This document shows positions 12,006 through 23,400 of a stretch of 64,000 bases of DNA, one piece after another (the stretch's first letter is position 1; each line of letters starts with the position of its first letter). The stretch comes from Symsagittifera roscoffensis (Eukaryota; Xenacoelomorpha; Acoela; Convolutidae): assembly GCF_963678635.1 (NCBI RefSeq), contig NC_087063.1, positions 65,214,471-65,278,470 of the forward strand, read 5' to 3'. The notes under the pieces are model-generated. The model had not been told where the DNA came from. It ran no database searches and saw only the letters and a program-made list of their open reading frames with translations. Made by a program: the position numbers and the translations under genes.

Positions 12006-12847
12006 AGAATAATGAACTTCGAACAAGGTTAGCAGCGCATTACAGACCACTATCAACCAATGCACCAACACCAGAGGAGTTGAGGCTCAAGTCAAAACAA
12101 TATCTTTTGCTGAAACCTTCATCGAGATCTGGATATTACAAGAGAAGTTATGGCAATTTTAACAACGGACCAGCAAAACAAGGGAACAACTGGTATAAAC
12201 CGAGATACGATATGGATAAGAGGCGCTCTTGTGCAAATTGCAATTCGACGGACCATCATGTGTCAGCATGCGCAACTTATAAACAGGGCATGAAAGCAAT
12301 AGGCTTTAGCCTCGAGGACGAAGATGCGTCAGAAGTCGATCATGAAGATTTCATGAGATGAGTAATTGCAAAATTCGGCATGAGGTGTTTCTTTTGCTGG
12401 TATGACTTGGATGGTCATTTTAAATCGAATTGTCCGCAATTCTGGGATGCTGTGGCAGACATCAAGCATCCAAGGCATGAGGAAGCTTTGTCGGGTGTGA
12501 AAGCCAGCAAGGCTCGCCTATTGAGTAAAGCGGAAGCGCACAGAAAAGAAAAACAGCAAGAGCTGACAACGAAGAAAATTCAAGCGGTAACAGAAGAGAT
12601 ATGTGAACAGGAACCGGTGACTGCGGCGGACGACTTCAAGATTGATTATAGGGCAGCTGCGAGGGATGCTCTAAATAGTGTGCAGCAGGAACTGGTAAAG
12701 AAAGAGATCGAGCAAAAAGTGAAGCTCGAATTGGAAAATGAGAAACAACAGGAGAAGCTGAATACCTTCGAGGCAACAGAAGTCGAAGAAACAAAGGCAC
12801 CAAGTAGTTTGAGCAGGAAACTTAATATGATCTCCGGGAAATTTTGA
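12002..12847 (+). pseudogene. gag nucleocapsid part with two zinc knuckles
   Basis: Two segments, 12002-12361 and 12380-12847, are separated by a stop at 12359. The first has a classic zinc knuckle CANCNSTDHHVSAC (C-x2-C-x4-H-x4-C) at about 12233-12274. The second has CFFCWYDLDGHFKSNC at about 12386, with six instead of four residues before the histidine, so it may be damaged or divergent. A lysine/glutamate-rich helical tail follows. Nucleocapsid zinc knuckles bind element RNA during packaging. Confidence 0.75.
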
Positions 12848-14015
12848 TGCATTTGGACACATATGCAGATTATCAAAGGAAGGTGGGCCACGCACTGAGT
12901 CGAGAGCTGTGCGAGCACTACTAACAACGGGTGGCCCTCGCATAAAGAAGCTTCACGGGCGCTACGTGGAAGTCTATGGACCGTATCAAGTGATGCTGAA
13001 CGTAGATGGAATTAGTATCTACTAGGACATATGTAACAACAGACAGTGACCAGATAGGACAGATCTATTTGGGTGAGGAGGAACTCAAAGTCCGCAGGAT
13101 AGGCCATGACGCCATGATGGAGCAAGACTCAGTACACATTGGATACGAAGCAGATATGACTTCACTTCTGCTCGACACCAACAGAAAGAAAATCGGAGTC
13201 ATAGGGCTTCTGGACACAGGAGCGGTAGTGAGTGTGAGGCCGATAAAGACTTGGAAAGAATGGGCTTCACGATGGAAGATCTAATTCCGACGAATCTCCG
13301 ACCGGCTGTAGCCAATCGAGGAGCGATTTACGTAGCCGGAAGAACGCCAATAACGGTCCTCCACATGGGAGGACGAGATCTTTGGACGAGCTTCCTGGTG
13401 GTTGAAAATCTGGACGACTCAGAACAATTCATTCTGGGACGTGATTTTGTCAGGAACTTCGATGTGATGATTGACTTGAACAACGGTCTAATAAGGATTA
13501 GGAATACGGATCGAAAGTATCTTAAGAAACTAATTAATAGAATAATAACAGACGAAAACAAGGTACCAATTTTTTTAGACAGAAAAGTAAAACTACAGCC
13601 GGGACAGGCCGTGGTGGCAATTTTTAGAATGAGAAATTTAAATTCGTTAAGTGATGGTAAACAGGTTTGTTTGGTACCGAATCCAAATAGCCAAAGTTCA
13701 GTGAATTTAGTCCGGAGCTTCTCGGTCACTCGAAACGGACTGTGTGTCAGTGTGTTATTGAATACACTGGACACCACGGTTTCAATCCAGCGTGGAAAGA
13801 AACTTGGTTACGCTTTGCCGATGAGGACCAACTATGAGGAGACACAAAACTTGAAGAAACATAGTGTGAAAGACTGTCCTTATCATGCCAATAAAGATAA
13901 AGTTTTAAAAAGGATTAATGAAATAAAAACTATTCATAAATTGTTTTCAATGAAGTCCGAAACGGACGACGGCTTATCGAGCTGCTCGAACTTTCCGAAA
14001 CGCCCCTCGTTATAA
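12848..14015 (+). pseudogene. pol: aspartic protease region
   Basis: 12848-13005 holds a short linker that can be read only with frame changes (for example TTGGPRIKKLHGRY). 13006-13284 contains the protease active-site motif LLDTGAVVSV at about 13207-13236. A frameshift near 13250-13284 moves the rest to 13251-14015, which includes the ILGRDF motif typical of the second half of retroviral-type proteases. The protease would have cut the polyprotein. The gene is broken. Confidence 0.8.
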
Positions 14016-15135
14016 AAACTAGAATCTGACAACGGTATTTGCCAGAGTTAGAACACTTAAAAGAGAAAATAGGCGAGGGAGATTTTGAATTGCTTCGGGA
14101 GGTTTTAAATCGGAACGCGGATGTATTTTCAAGACATAAGGCGGATATCGGCAGCTGTAACTTCGTCGAACACGAAATCGAACTTGAGGAAGGCGCCGTT
14201 CCCCATAGGGAAGCCGCAAGACGAATGACGCCACATAAATCGGAAGCGTGCCAAGCGAAAATAGAAATGTTGCTCAAAAACGACATGAAAGAACCCTCGA
14301 AATTGCAATGGGCTTGCGGGGTAGTAATGGCGAAAAAGAAAAGGGGCAGCTTAGGTTTTGTTGCGACGTTTGCTACTTAAACGCGGTGATAATAAAAAAT
14401 GCGTACCCGATACCGCGAATAGACGAGAGCCTCTCAAAACTTGGTGATGCCAAGTTCTTCACCACATTGGATTTGGGCTCTGCCTTCTGGCAGGTCCCTC
14501 TAGGGAAGAAAGACAGAGAAAAGACCGGATTTGTGTGTGAATTGGGGTTGTACCAGTGGAAGAGGATGCCCTTCGGCTTGTGCAACGCAACGGCCACTTT
14601 TCAAAGACTGATGGCTCAGGCTTTGACCAGAGTGACAAAGAAGTACGGGAATCTTGTGATGTGTTACGTAGATGACGTAGTCATAGCAACACCGACCCTG
14701 GAAGACCACATTGATTGGCTCGATGAGGTCTTTGGATGCATGAAAAGAGCAAGCTTGAAATGCAAACCATCGAAATGTGAAATCCTTAGAGATTCAATCA
14801 AGTACCTGGGAAGAATGGTGGACAGGCATGGTGTGAGGCCGGACCCGGAAGCAGTAGAAGCTGTGTTGACGTGGAAGGCTCCCAGAACGGACACACAGCT
14901 CATGAGCTTCCTAGGGTTTGCCAAATATTACCGTGAGTTCATAAAAGGATATGCAGACAAGGTGTATCCGATGCAGAAGCTGATGCGCAACAAAGGGAAA
15001 AAGTTCGAATGGAGCGATGAAGCTCAATCGGCCTTTGAGAACATAAAACGGGAACTGTGCGAGGCGCCAGTGCTAGGCATGCCTACTGATAAGAGCATAA
15101 GAGCATGTATGTTCTTGACACAGACGCATCAGTAG
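14016..15135 (+). pseudogene. pol: reverse transcriptase
   Basis: Three overlapping frames (14039-14380, 14248-15135) together cover a Ty3/gypsy RT. Recognisable pieces are YPIPRIDESLSKL, TTLDLGSAFWQVPL, the thumb-side motif FLGFAKYYREFIKGY, and the catalytic YVDD at 14665-14676. The frame change near 14250-14380 lies before the palm, and another near 15100 separates RT from RNase H. The domain order and the FLGF motif place it in Ty3/gypsy and not in BEL/Pao or Copia. Confidence 0.9.
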
Positions 15136-15498
15136 TATCCATCTCGGGAACACTGCATCAGGAGCAGGAATGGAATGGGAGAACCGTTCTCCGTCCCATT
15201 GCATATGGCAGTAAGGTGTTAAAGGACACTGAGATGAAATATGGTGCACCAAAAGCAGAAATGTTTGCAGTAGTCACATTTGTGGAAAAGTACCGCGCAC
15301 ACTTGGGGAGCGCTCCCTTTAAGTTACGCGTGGACAACAGGACGTTATCCTGGTTGAAGACATACTCGATGGATCAGAGTTTTATAGGAAGGGGATAGTG
15401 AGATTAGATGGCTACCACTTGATTATCGAGCACAGGATGCGTGATAAACACCAGAATGCTGAAAGCCTCAGCAAGAAAACCGTGTGAAAACTCTATGA
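15105..15498 (+). pseudogene. pol: RNase H
   Basis: It starts MYVLDTDASVVSISGTLHQE; the D in DTDAS is the first catalytic acid of RNase H. It continues with AYGSKVL and YGAPKAEMFAVV (second acid E) and LRVDNRTLSWLK (third acid D). A one-base loss near 15395 puts the last segment (IIEHRMRDKHQNAESLS) in another frame up to about 15486. RNase H removes the RNA strand during reverse transcription. Confidence 0.85.
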
Positions 15499-15502
15499 AA
15501 GA

Positions 15503-16741
15503 TTGGAACAAAAGCAAGCCAATCAGGCAGAAATAAAGGAAGGATTCTCGTTTCTGGACAAAGAAACTTATGAAGCGCTTCCCTTAACGAGATGGTTGGA
15601 CATGTCTGGACTTCCACTTCCAGGACATTCTGAGTTACCTGTAGAGAAAGCAGCCGAGATAAAGATCATTTCCAAGAAGGACCCGGTGCCCTTGGATCTG
15701 TTGCTGCGCTCGAACCTGGTCCAGCAGGAACTCTCTCGCATGAACATTAACAGCCTCTCATTATTGGATAAAACGGTGCAGGTCACACCGCAAGTGATGC
15801 GGATGCTGCGTGGATTGTTTGAGAGAGAAGTGACCAGAGATGACCCCGAGTGGGCAGCAGCAGTCGCATCACTGACAGTCAGTGAGAAGGTGAAGATCAT
15901 GCCGTCCAGACGACAACACAAAGAGAACGAGAGGGATTCTAGGACAATAGTTCAGCAACTAGTATCCTCAAAACCACACGAGGTTTTAACCAGTACTTCT
16001 TACGGACGGAAAGAACAGGGGAACGATACGCAAAAGAAAACCGTTACCTTTGAGGACCAGGACAAAGAAAGTGAGAAGGTTGAACGAAACCTGGTGCAAG
16101 ATTGTTTGTCCGGGGAGACGACCGGTGAGGAGAGTCGGCGAGTACAAGATCAACACCCGGGACAAGGAATTTTGTCCGGGGAGTCTGACGAAGATGAAAA
16201 AATTCCTGATGAGAAACAGGACCTGGAGAACAAGGTTTTGTCCAGGGAGTTCAGATGGATGCGAAGAAGGCACAGACATGATCTGGAGGAACGTGCAGAC
16301 TCCATCACAACATCTTCAACAGATGACAATTTCCAAAACTCAGGAATTGACACCTATTCAGACAGGAACTCGAGCTCGGGATCAGAACTGTCCGAGCTAG
16401 CGATCCACACACTACTAGTGGAAACTCGTGCAAGGGATCTGGACAGAGAGGTGTACCAGGATCCTGACAGTGATCGCTACCTTATACCAAGCGAAAGAAT
16501 TTTCGACAACGCAGCGGATGATTTGGAGACAATAGCGGTATCGAAACGTTCGATAAGTCTGTTGCCACAGAAAGAGGTAGTCAGGACTGATCTTCAGCCG
16601 TTCAAGCAAGAAACACAGCCGCTGGCGAAGATTTGGTGCGTTAAGATGGAAGAAGACACACACCAGCCCAATGAGCTGAAGAGTCAGATGAGAGTTATGA
16701 AGACGTACTTGAAGGCGATATACAGACTCTCGGTTCTCTAA
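15503..16741 (+). pseudogene. pol: RNase H to integrase linker
   Basis: 412 open codons with no recognised domain between RNase H and the integrase zinc domain. It is charged and rich in E, K, S and R, with repeats of the kind LSGE (CLSGETTGEE, ILSGESDEDE, VLSREFRW). Such a long linker is unusual; gypsy elements normally have far fewer residues here. A stop at 16739 separates it from the integrase frame. The function is unknown; it may be a disordered spacer. Confidence 0.7.
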
Positions 16742-16761
16742 GGGCGCAGAGAAATGATCGC

Positions 16762-17907
16762 ATGACAAGCAACCTGAAAAGGTGGATCGAGAATGGTTCT
16801 CCGGATAAAGGGGACCTCGAGGAAGACAGTTATCGTATCCTGAGACAGTATTTCATGCAGAAGGAAGGGAGGTTATATTTGAAAAAGGACGGGATTGTGG
16901 TTTGCAAAAGAAGAGAAGAAGACAGAGTCCTATACAAGTATAACGCGATAGTGCCGCAACTCTATCAGACGGAACTATTATTCAAGTCGCATGATCAGAT
17001 GGGCCATCAAGGGATCAACAAAGTGTATCAGAGGATCCTGAAGCGCTTTGAGTGGCCTGGAATGAAAAAGGCATGCGAGAAGTGGGTAACAGCCTGTCTG
17101 TCATGCCAACAGGTCAAGGTTCCAAGGAAGTTGCGATTTCCTTTACAATCGATCGAGTCGTCTGAATTCAACGAGGTGGTGCAGATAGATCACCAAAAGA
17201 TATGCATGACAGACAGTGGTTATAATCAGGTGTTGGTCATGATAGATCATTTTACGAAGTATGCAGAGGCCGTGCCCTGCATAACTGTCTCGGCGGAAGA
17301 GACATGCGACCATCTGATCAATACGTGGATAGCGAGACATGGTTGTCCGATGACGTTTCAATCGGATAATGAAACAGCTTTTGTAGGAGAGCTTACGAAA
17401 GAGCTCATGAGACGCTCACAGGTTGCTCAGGCCCACTCCACGACATACCACCCCCAGTCGAAAGGCTTAATGGAAAGACAGAATAGGACGTTAGTGTCGA
17501 TGCTGAGAGTATATTGTTCCAGGTACATGACCGATTGGGACAGATACCTTCCACAGGTGATGGGAGCCTATAACAGCACGCAACATTCCACCAGTGGAGT
17601 CAGTCCACACATGATGCTAACTGGACACGAAAAGTCTTTACCCTTAACCTTTTTCTACCCAGAATATGAGGGAAAGAAAACGTCTCCACAAGTCTGTGTA
17701 AGTGATGTGATTAGAAGTCACCAACAGTTAAACGACTTGTGTAGACAAAATACTCAGCAGGCACAGGCAAGGCAGAGGAAAAGATTTGACAAGAAAGCAG
17801 CTGGTGCAAAAGCTTTTTCGGTAGGGGGCTACGTATGGGTATTTCAGAAGGTCATACCACCGAAAGGAACGAAAAAGCTCCTAAAAAGTGGAGGGGACCC
17901 TTCATGA
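16762..17907 (+). pseudogene. pol: integrase
   Basis: Zinc-binding HHCC domain with HDQMGHQGINKVY, WPGMKKACEKWV and CLSCQQ (about 16990-17110). The catalytic core follows with D in VQIDHQ (about 17186), D in FQSDN (about 17363) and E in GLMERQN (about 17470): the D,D-35-E set. Then YNSTQHSTSGVSPHMMLTG, a typical gypsy integrase stretch. The frame breaks near 17890 before the GPY/F-like module that follows in another frame. Integrase inserts the cDNA into the genome. Confidence 0.9.
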
Positions 17908-18881
17908 TTACGGAGGTGCACCAGGAGGGACACTTCTATAGACTGAGTACTGGCCGAGCCGCTCATTACGAAAACATTATCTGTGCTCATTACGAAAACA
18001 ATCCATCGACAGAAGACTGGTGTATACCTGCAGACATGGAAGAAGGGGATTATGTAATGATGGACCCTGTTTGTGAGGTCAACGAGAATGGCACCAGGGA
18101 AAAGAACGATGGAAATGAAGTCATGGAGGAAGGAACAAGTACACCACTGGACCTGGATGCAAATGAGGTGATTAAAGCAGACGATGAAACTTTACCCTAC
18201 GCAGAGGAGGATTGACAGGATCCCGAACAGATAGAGGTACCCAAGAATTTGGAACCAGATCTTCCGCTTACGGTACAGACTCGACAGAAGGGCGGGACAA
18301 GACCCAGAAAGAAATATAATCCTTACTGTGACGACTTTGTAGTGGAAAGGATAGATCTGAAGAAGATAGTGGAGGAAGTAGTGGGTCTAGAAGAAATAAA
18401 TGTGTCACAAGACATAGACATAGTCGATGATCACGACGATGAGTGGGTCGACGACCGGTCAAAACCCGAGGTAGAATTCGACGACGAGCAACAGCAGTCA
18501 TATGAACAATACTTGACGAACCTGCGTGTCTTAGAATGGCTGAACGAAATGACGTCGAACCCAGAGGATACCTGTATCATGATTCAAGATGTAGATCGTG
18601 AAAGCATGAAATACATCAAGACCGAACGAGATGATCCTTCCGGGACTGCCCAGGAAGGACAACTACTCATTCCAGCTTCAAACCTTGACTTGATACCCGG
18701 TATGCGATCGACAGGGACGTCGATGGATATTTTTGTCCGGGGAGTGGGGGTAGGCCTTACGCACACTGAAAATTTATTTAAAAAAATTGAGAATATTAAG
18801 AGAAACAGGGGATTTAGAAGCAGAAACAGGGGAAGACCTAAAGTAACCGGACATAGGGAGGGTAGTTCAGTCATAATTTAA
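17835..18881 (+). pseudogene. pol: integrase C-terminus and acidic tail
   Basis: 17835-18215 carries KKWRGPFMITEVHQEG, the GPY/F-like module after gypsy integrases, then a long acidic tail. A TGA at 18213 divides it from 18249-18881, which stays acidic and ends in a short basic part before the TAA at 18879. The tail of more than 250 residues with no known domain is longer than usual. The macro-domain frame begins at the same point where this one ends. Confidence 0.75.
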
Positions 18882-19353
18882 CTTACCAAATGAATATTCA
18901 AGTAGCATAATACTAACGGACAGCGATTTCATACTCCGAAATAGATTATGTGCGATAGCAATCACAGCAGACTTGAGTTTTAGGACAGCGTTAGCAGCGG
19001 ATTTCAAGAGAGAATATAAAAACATAGAACTCCTTTGGAAGCAAAGACCAGGAATAGGGGGCGTAGCAGCCTTGCCTCCGGCGGCGTCACAGATACCGGG
19101 AAAATACCTATGCTTCTTAGTGACACGGGCGACAAAGAAGCGGCACGTGGACCCGGAAAACCTAGTCTTGTCCTCAACGAGATTGAGAGACTTCCTCGTG
19201 GAAAGGGAAGTGAAGAAACTTTCGCTTCCAGTGTACGATCCCAACAGAGGACGACTGCATCCTCGGGAACTGTACGCGCTCATACACTTAACCTTCTCTG
19301 ATACTAATATAAAAGTATACTTACATAAGAAAAATTACTTAAATATAGGCTGA
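18877..19353 (+). pseudogene. Macro domain, TARG1/OARD1-like, in the retrotransposon
   Basis: The frame is open from 18877 and overlaps the pol stop. No good ATG is present. The order of elements fits a small macro domain: strand plus ADP-ribose loop position at LCAIAITADLSFRTALAADF, helix and loop KREYKNIELLWKQRPG, strand KYLCFLVTRATKK, helix with PENLVLSSTRLRDFLVE, strand KKLSLPVYDPNRGRLHP, and final strand TNIKVYLHKK. The pattern is closest to TARG1/OARD1-type domains, which bind or hydrolyse ADP-ribose on proteins. The glycine-rich first loop reads FRTALA in place of GAGIA, and the second loop has DPNRGR, so binding may be lost or changed. Length, about 155 residues, fits the family. Confidence 0.6.
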
Positions 19354-19652
19354 GTTAGGATTACATGCAAGAGGGAGTCAGACTAAAGTAAGTGTAGTGT
19401 GTGATATATGTGTTATGTTATGTTATGTGATATGTTATGTTATGATCCTGGGTAAGAAGGAGAACAACTAAATAACGATCTTAGGAATAGATCCAAAGTT
19501 TGGACTGTCCAATCTAAGGTCGCATTCCAAAATTTTAGAGACCGATTGAATTTAATAAATTTTAGGATCAAATTCTTTTTATCTGACTGTTTTAAATAAA
19601 TTTTAACGAGAAGTTAAGGTGAAACGGACAAGTGTGATATTCGTGACCTCTT
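19354..19652 (+). other. Spacer after macro domain, with TGTTATG repeats
   Basis: No gene seen. 19408-19444 holds a short tandem array of TGTTATG-like units. The rest is AT-rich. Confidence 0.6.
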
Positions 19653-20828
19653 TTAAAGATCCTGATTGATCGTTTAATTACTCACTTGAGTCAAATCATT
19701 AAATCAAGTCAAATCGAACCCGAAAAGAGAATAGATAACTTCAACTTGGATGAATTGATGGACCTGGCAGAGGCATATGTATGACCGATGGTAGATGCGA
19801 TCTATCGTCGGCTAATGGATCGAGACTTTGCTCTGGAGGACCCAGAGGTAGTCATGTTGCTGACCGCCCTGATAAACATCTTGGGGCATGACAACCGTGG
19901 GGACCGCGCCACGGCAGTCCTATTGATGGCAGCATACGGAGAGATGGGAGTACTAGAGCGCCCGAACATGAGAGTGATGAGGTGGAGAAACGGGGCTCTC
20001 TCAGCGAGTGACTTGGCGAACGAGCCTGGATTGGGAAGTTCTAGGACTTATCAACCAAGTGAGATGCCTTTGCCCTCCAAGCCCAAGCCTGAGCTGAGGA
20101 GAATGCATCAAGAGGTGAACAGCGAGGCTGCCTCGTCTAGTTCACCAGGGAGATTAGCTGTGCAACCAAAGAGGACGAGAGTAGAACAGGGGGTTCAAAC
20201 GAACCAAACCATGCAAGATCTAGATGGGATGAAAGATGAGCTGGAGAGAACGAGAAAGGAGCTGGATGAAATGACTAAGACCATGCTCATTACGGAGGAC
20301 GACAGAGACATGTGGAAGAGATTGTTTGAAGACTGCAACAAAAAGCAGGGTGAAAAAATTGAACGCTTGAGGCGGGACTATAAGAAGCGATCGGAGCGGG
20401 TGGCATTGACAACAGCCGTGGAAAAAGTGATACCTGCAAGGAGTATTCCTCGTGGGAAGTCACCGATGGATCTCTTGACGCCTCGAGAAATGAGTCAAAC
20501 GACAGAAACGCGACTCCCAGCTACAACAGGTCGAGTGACAATCCCGGACCCGAGTGATACCTTGGGTGACCCAGTCGTGGAGCAAACGGTGAGGATGCTG
20601 ATAGAGACAGCTGGAACACTAGTCGCCAATAGGAATGCGCCAGGTTCCGGGGTGACTGCACCCTATGGAACGATCGACGATACGGGCAGAGTACGGCTCT
20701 CCCAAGACGTAATGACCAAAAGGGGAGTTAGCGATGCAACGCTACCAATGTGGAGCTCAAAAGTCCCAGACCGGAAGATACGAAAGATGCCGGCGAAGAA
20801 ATGGATGTACAAAAGAACAATCAGTTGA
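19653..20828 (+). pseudogene. Coiled-coil accessory protein of giant element, N-terminal part
   Basis: ATG 19788 opens 346 codons, but the same frame is open back to about 19653 apart from a TGA at 19782. The true start may be upstream; the residues just before the TGA (DELMDLAEAYV) look like coding sequence. Seen: a helical N-terminus, a Ser/Pro-rich middle, and an E/K/R-rich coiled-coil-like stretch at about residues 145-205 (ELERTRKELDEMTKTM). No family recognised. The frame overlaps the SGNH frame by 79 nt, and sequence character moves from one frame to the other, so I think they were one protein split by a frameshift. Confidence 0.65.
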
Positions 20829-21757
20829 AGTACAACTTCACAGGAGTTCCGGAGGCGGATCCGAGAGCTTGCTTCAATCGAGCGACCTGGAACCCGGCAG
20901 TGAACCTGCAGCAACCACCACTGGGGACATCACATCTGATACTGGGAGACAGCTTGGTCAGAGTGCTCTCAAACTTGAGGACCTCCTGGATCACCACGGT
21001 GATGGCTTTCGGAGGCGCGACGATAGCCCAGTTATTTCGGATGGTAGAGTTGATGAACCCAAGGAGAATCCCTAATGTAACGATCCTAGTTGTGACAAAT
21101 AATATCTCGAGAAGCTCAGATGAGGAAGAAGCACTATCGGAATCAATGATTGTGTGCTTGTTTACTACGCTCTGGCAGAAGTTCAACTGCACGGTACTGA
21201 CCGTTTGCACTGTGCCAATGAGCACGAGGACATTGACTGCAGCAGGGAGAAGGCACAATGAAGGAGTAATCAGGTGGAACAACATCCTGAGGAATCTTGC
21301 AAGTCAGAATGCCGGAAGGATGATCCTTATGGATATCGAACATGAGCTGAGGGCTATGGATCAGGCCAGGCTGACTACTGATGGCATCCACTTTGATAGC
21401 ATAGAAAGACAGGCTTGGTTGAACAGAGTCTTCCAAGAGCGATTGGATGAATTGGAAGTAGAGCTCTTCGACACGGGAGTGCTGAAGGAAGAGGAAGCAT
21501 CCAACGAACCGACAATTACCACCTTTGTGCCTCCTAACCTGGAAATATGCTTGGGAGCGGTCCCAGCCGTGACCATCTATAAGCCGCAAAGCTCCAGCAA
21601 ACCCGGGCACAGAACGGATGTACGAGATCGATTGGGAGAAGCGCCCATGAGGAGGACCATTAATCCTAGACGAAGACTAGGGCCTGTCAACCCGAGGGAG
21701 GAGACAGCCAGCACCTCTAGATCGGACACGAGATCGGAGACGACAAGGACCAGTTGA
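20750..21757 (+). pseudogene. SGNH/GDSL hydrolase-like domain
   Basis: The first codon is GTG, so this is not a true start; the frame probably continues the coiled-coil ORF. SGNH blocks in order: block I SHLILGDSLVRVL (catalytic Ser), block II AFGGATI (Gly), block III LVVTNNISR (Asn kept, the usual Gly replaced by Val), and block V TTDGIHFDS (Asp and His). These span about residues 50-215. SGNH enzymes cleave esters or acetyl groups. In retroelements, SGNH esterases are known from ORF1 of some CR1-type LINEs. Here the domain lies downstream of integrase in a gypsy-type element. A TGA at 21755 interrupts the frame, which then stays open from 21758. Confidence 0.7.
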
Positions 21758-22591
21758 GAGGAAAGACGCCCTAACAGGAGCTCTCTAATGTGGTCGAGGC
21801 CAATACCTTCTCCATGGCACATATACAAGGATGACCTGATGAAACTGAACCTTCAGACGGTAAGCTTCGCAGCGGATGCCATGAGGATGCTGAACGGAGC
21901 AAGGTTATCGGTCAGTGGACTGTACTCGATAACAGGCGTGGATTTGTTGATAGCTGCGGGCATAAACATCAGCTCCACGACGGCCTTGAGGTTTGCTGAT
22001 CTACAGGGACTGCTCTCTAATAACACAATGGGCCCAGTGAATGCAAGACCGTTACAAGACGTAAAACTGAATCACGATGAGGGAAATCGAGAAGAGAGAC
22101 CTGGAAGATTTTTGATAACGAGGGCGCCGATTGGACAACATGTGAAGATGTTCAGGCAGCTGAAAACACCCCCAGGTCATGTGAAAGAAAGAGTAAACCC
22201 AAAACAAGTGAATCAGGAAGGTGATGTCCAAAGATACGACGGATTGAAAGCGATAAAGAAAGATGAGACCATTTTTGCCGCGTATGACAAGGCGGAAATG
22301 AGGAACGCCAAGATTATGATAGTAACGAATTCAGACTTCGTACACGCTTCCAAGTCTCTGTTTTGGCCGGATGTTATAATGTTGGCGGCGGTCGATCTGG
22401 ACCTAATGCAATCCGTGTCAATGGCGATCGGGGTACAAAGACAGACGGACATGAACCCAATTACGATCGTGTTTGCTGGCATGAATGACCATCTACACAG
22501 AAGAGGTTTTCTGAGCAGACTCAGAGATACTACAACGGCAGACAATGCTGTGTGGCCAGCGATAAAAGATATCCTTTTAGTCGATGGGTGA
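21758..22591 (+). pseudogene. Unknown accessory region with GxND motif
   Basis: Same frame as the SGNH segment across one TGA. 267 open codons from 21788. I do not recognise the family. It contains alternating hydrophobic strands (KIMIVTNSDF, DVIMLAAVDLDL, NPITIVFAGMNDHLH). The GMND motif resembles block III of SGNH hydrolases (GxND), so a second, degenerate SGNH-like fold is possible; block I and V equivalents are not clear. A frame change near 22585 leads into the next segment. Confidence 0.5.
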
Positions 22592-23388
22592 AGTATTGGA
22601 TACCCTGAAGGAAAGTTCCATCACCAAGGTGACACCGAGAGCCGTGTTCGCGCTGTCTCTGGGGTATGCACGTCTCCCGGATGGACTAAAGTTCGTGTAT
22701 GCGATAGTGGCTTTGCTCTCGGAAGGGAAATAAGATGTAATCATATCGGCCCCAAATCGCGAGATAGAGATAGAGAATCTGAGACCAGTCAGGGCCGAAC
22801 TACCGGCGGTGTGGTCGGAAATCTCGAACGCAATGAGAGGATTCAAGGACCACTCACTGCACATGCTAGCGTTGGACGAGGTGCTGGGGTTGGAGCTCTC
22901 CAATTTCAGTCGACAGCTCAAGTTGAAGCCAGGAATAGATGACGACCATCGAGTAATTGTGGCCATGTCGAATGACTTATGGTTCCGAGGAATGGACAAA
23001 AAGGAGGAAGGAGAGAGAAGAAACAACTCCAGAGGATACCAGAGCTCACTTGGAAGCGATGGTTTTGAGAATCAAGCCAGAAGCTAACCAGTGGCTACAC
23101 CTAACTCCTCGAGTAGCGGCATTGGGTGCGGATGCTTTTGAGCAAGGCCCATTGATTATCAGCAAGATCCACGCCTACCTTGTGAATGAGGTGAACCTGG
23201 CCGAAAATGCCAAGGAGAAGGCAGCCAAGTTTGTAAACAGAGTGTGCCAAGTTATCCTGGAAACTTTCTGGACTCAGAAGGTGAAGGGAGAAGGCTCAGA
23301 AGGTGAGGGCTTTGAACGGACAGATAGCATGCTGGAAGGACTGGGAGCCGGATGGACCGCGTCCTTCTTGGCAAAAATCTACCCATAA
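22584..23388 (+). pseudogene. Unknown accessory region, continued
   Basis: The reading moves through two frames: about 22584 to 23010 (with a TAA at 22731) and 22957-23388. Pieces such as VFALSLGYARLPDGLKFVY, LHMLALDEVLGLELSNF and GIDDDHRVIVAMSNDLWF look like folded protein and continue the preceding segment. From 23010 the other frame gives LEAMVLRIKPEANQWLHL and a helical stretch ending at TAA 23386. No family recognised. One frameshift at about 23010 joins the halves. Confidence 0.5.
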
Positions 23389-23400
23389 TTCTCTCGATAC

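Noticed and set aside
13006-18881. BEL/Pao or Copia assignment of the giant element
   Set aside because: Integrase follows RT and RNase H, and FLGFAKYYREF and the YVDD context are Ty3/gypsy-like; Copia has integrase before RT.
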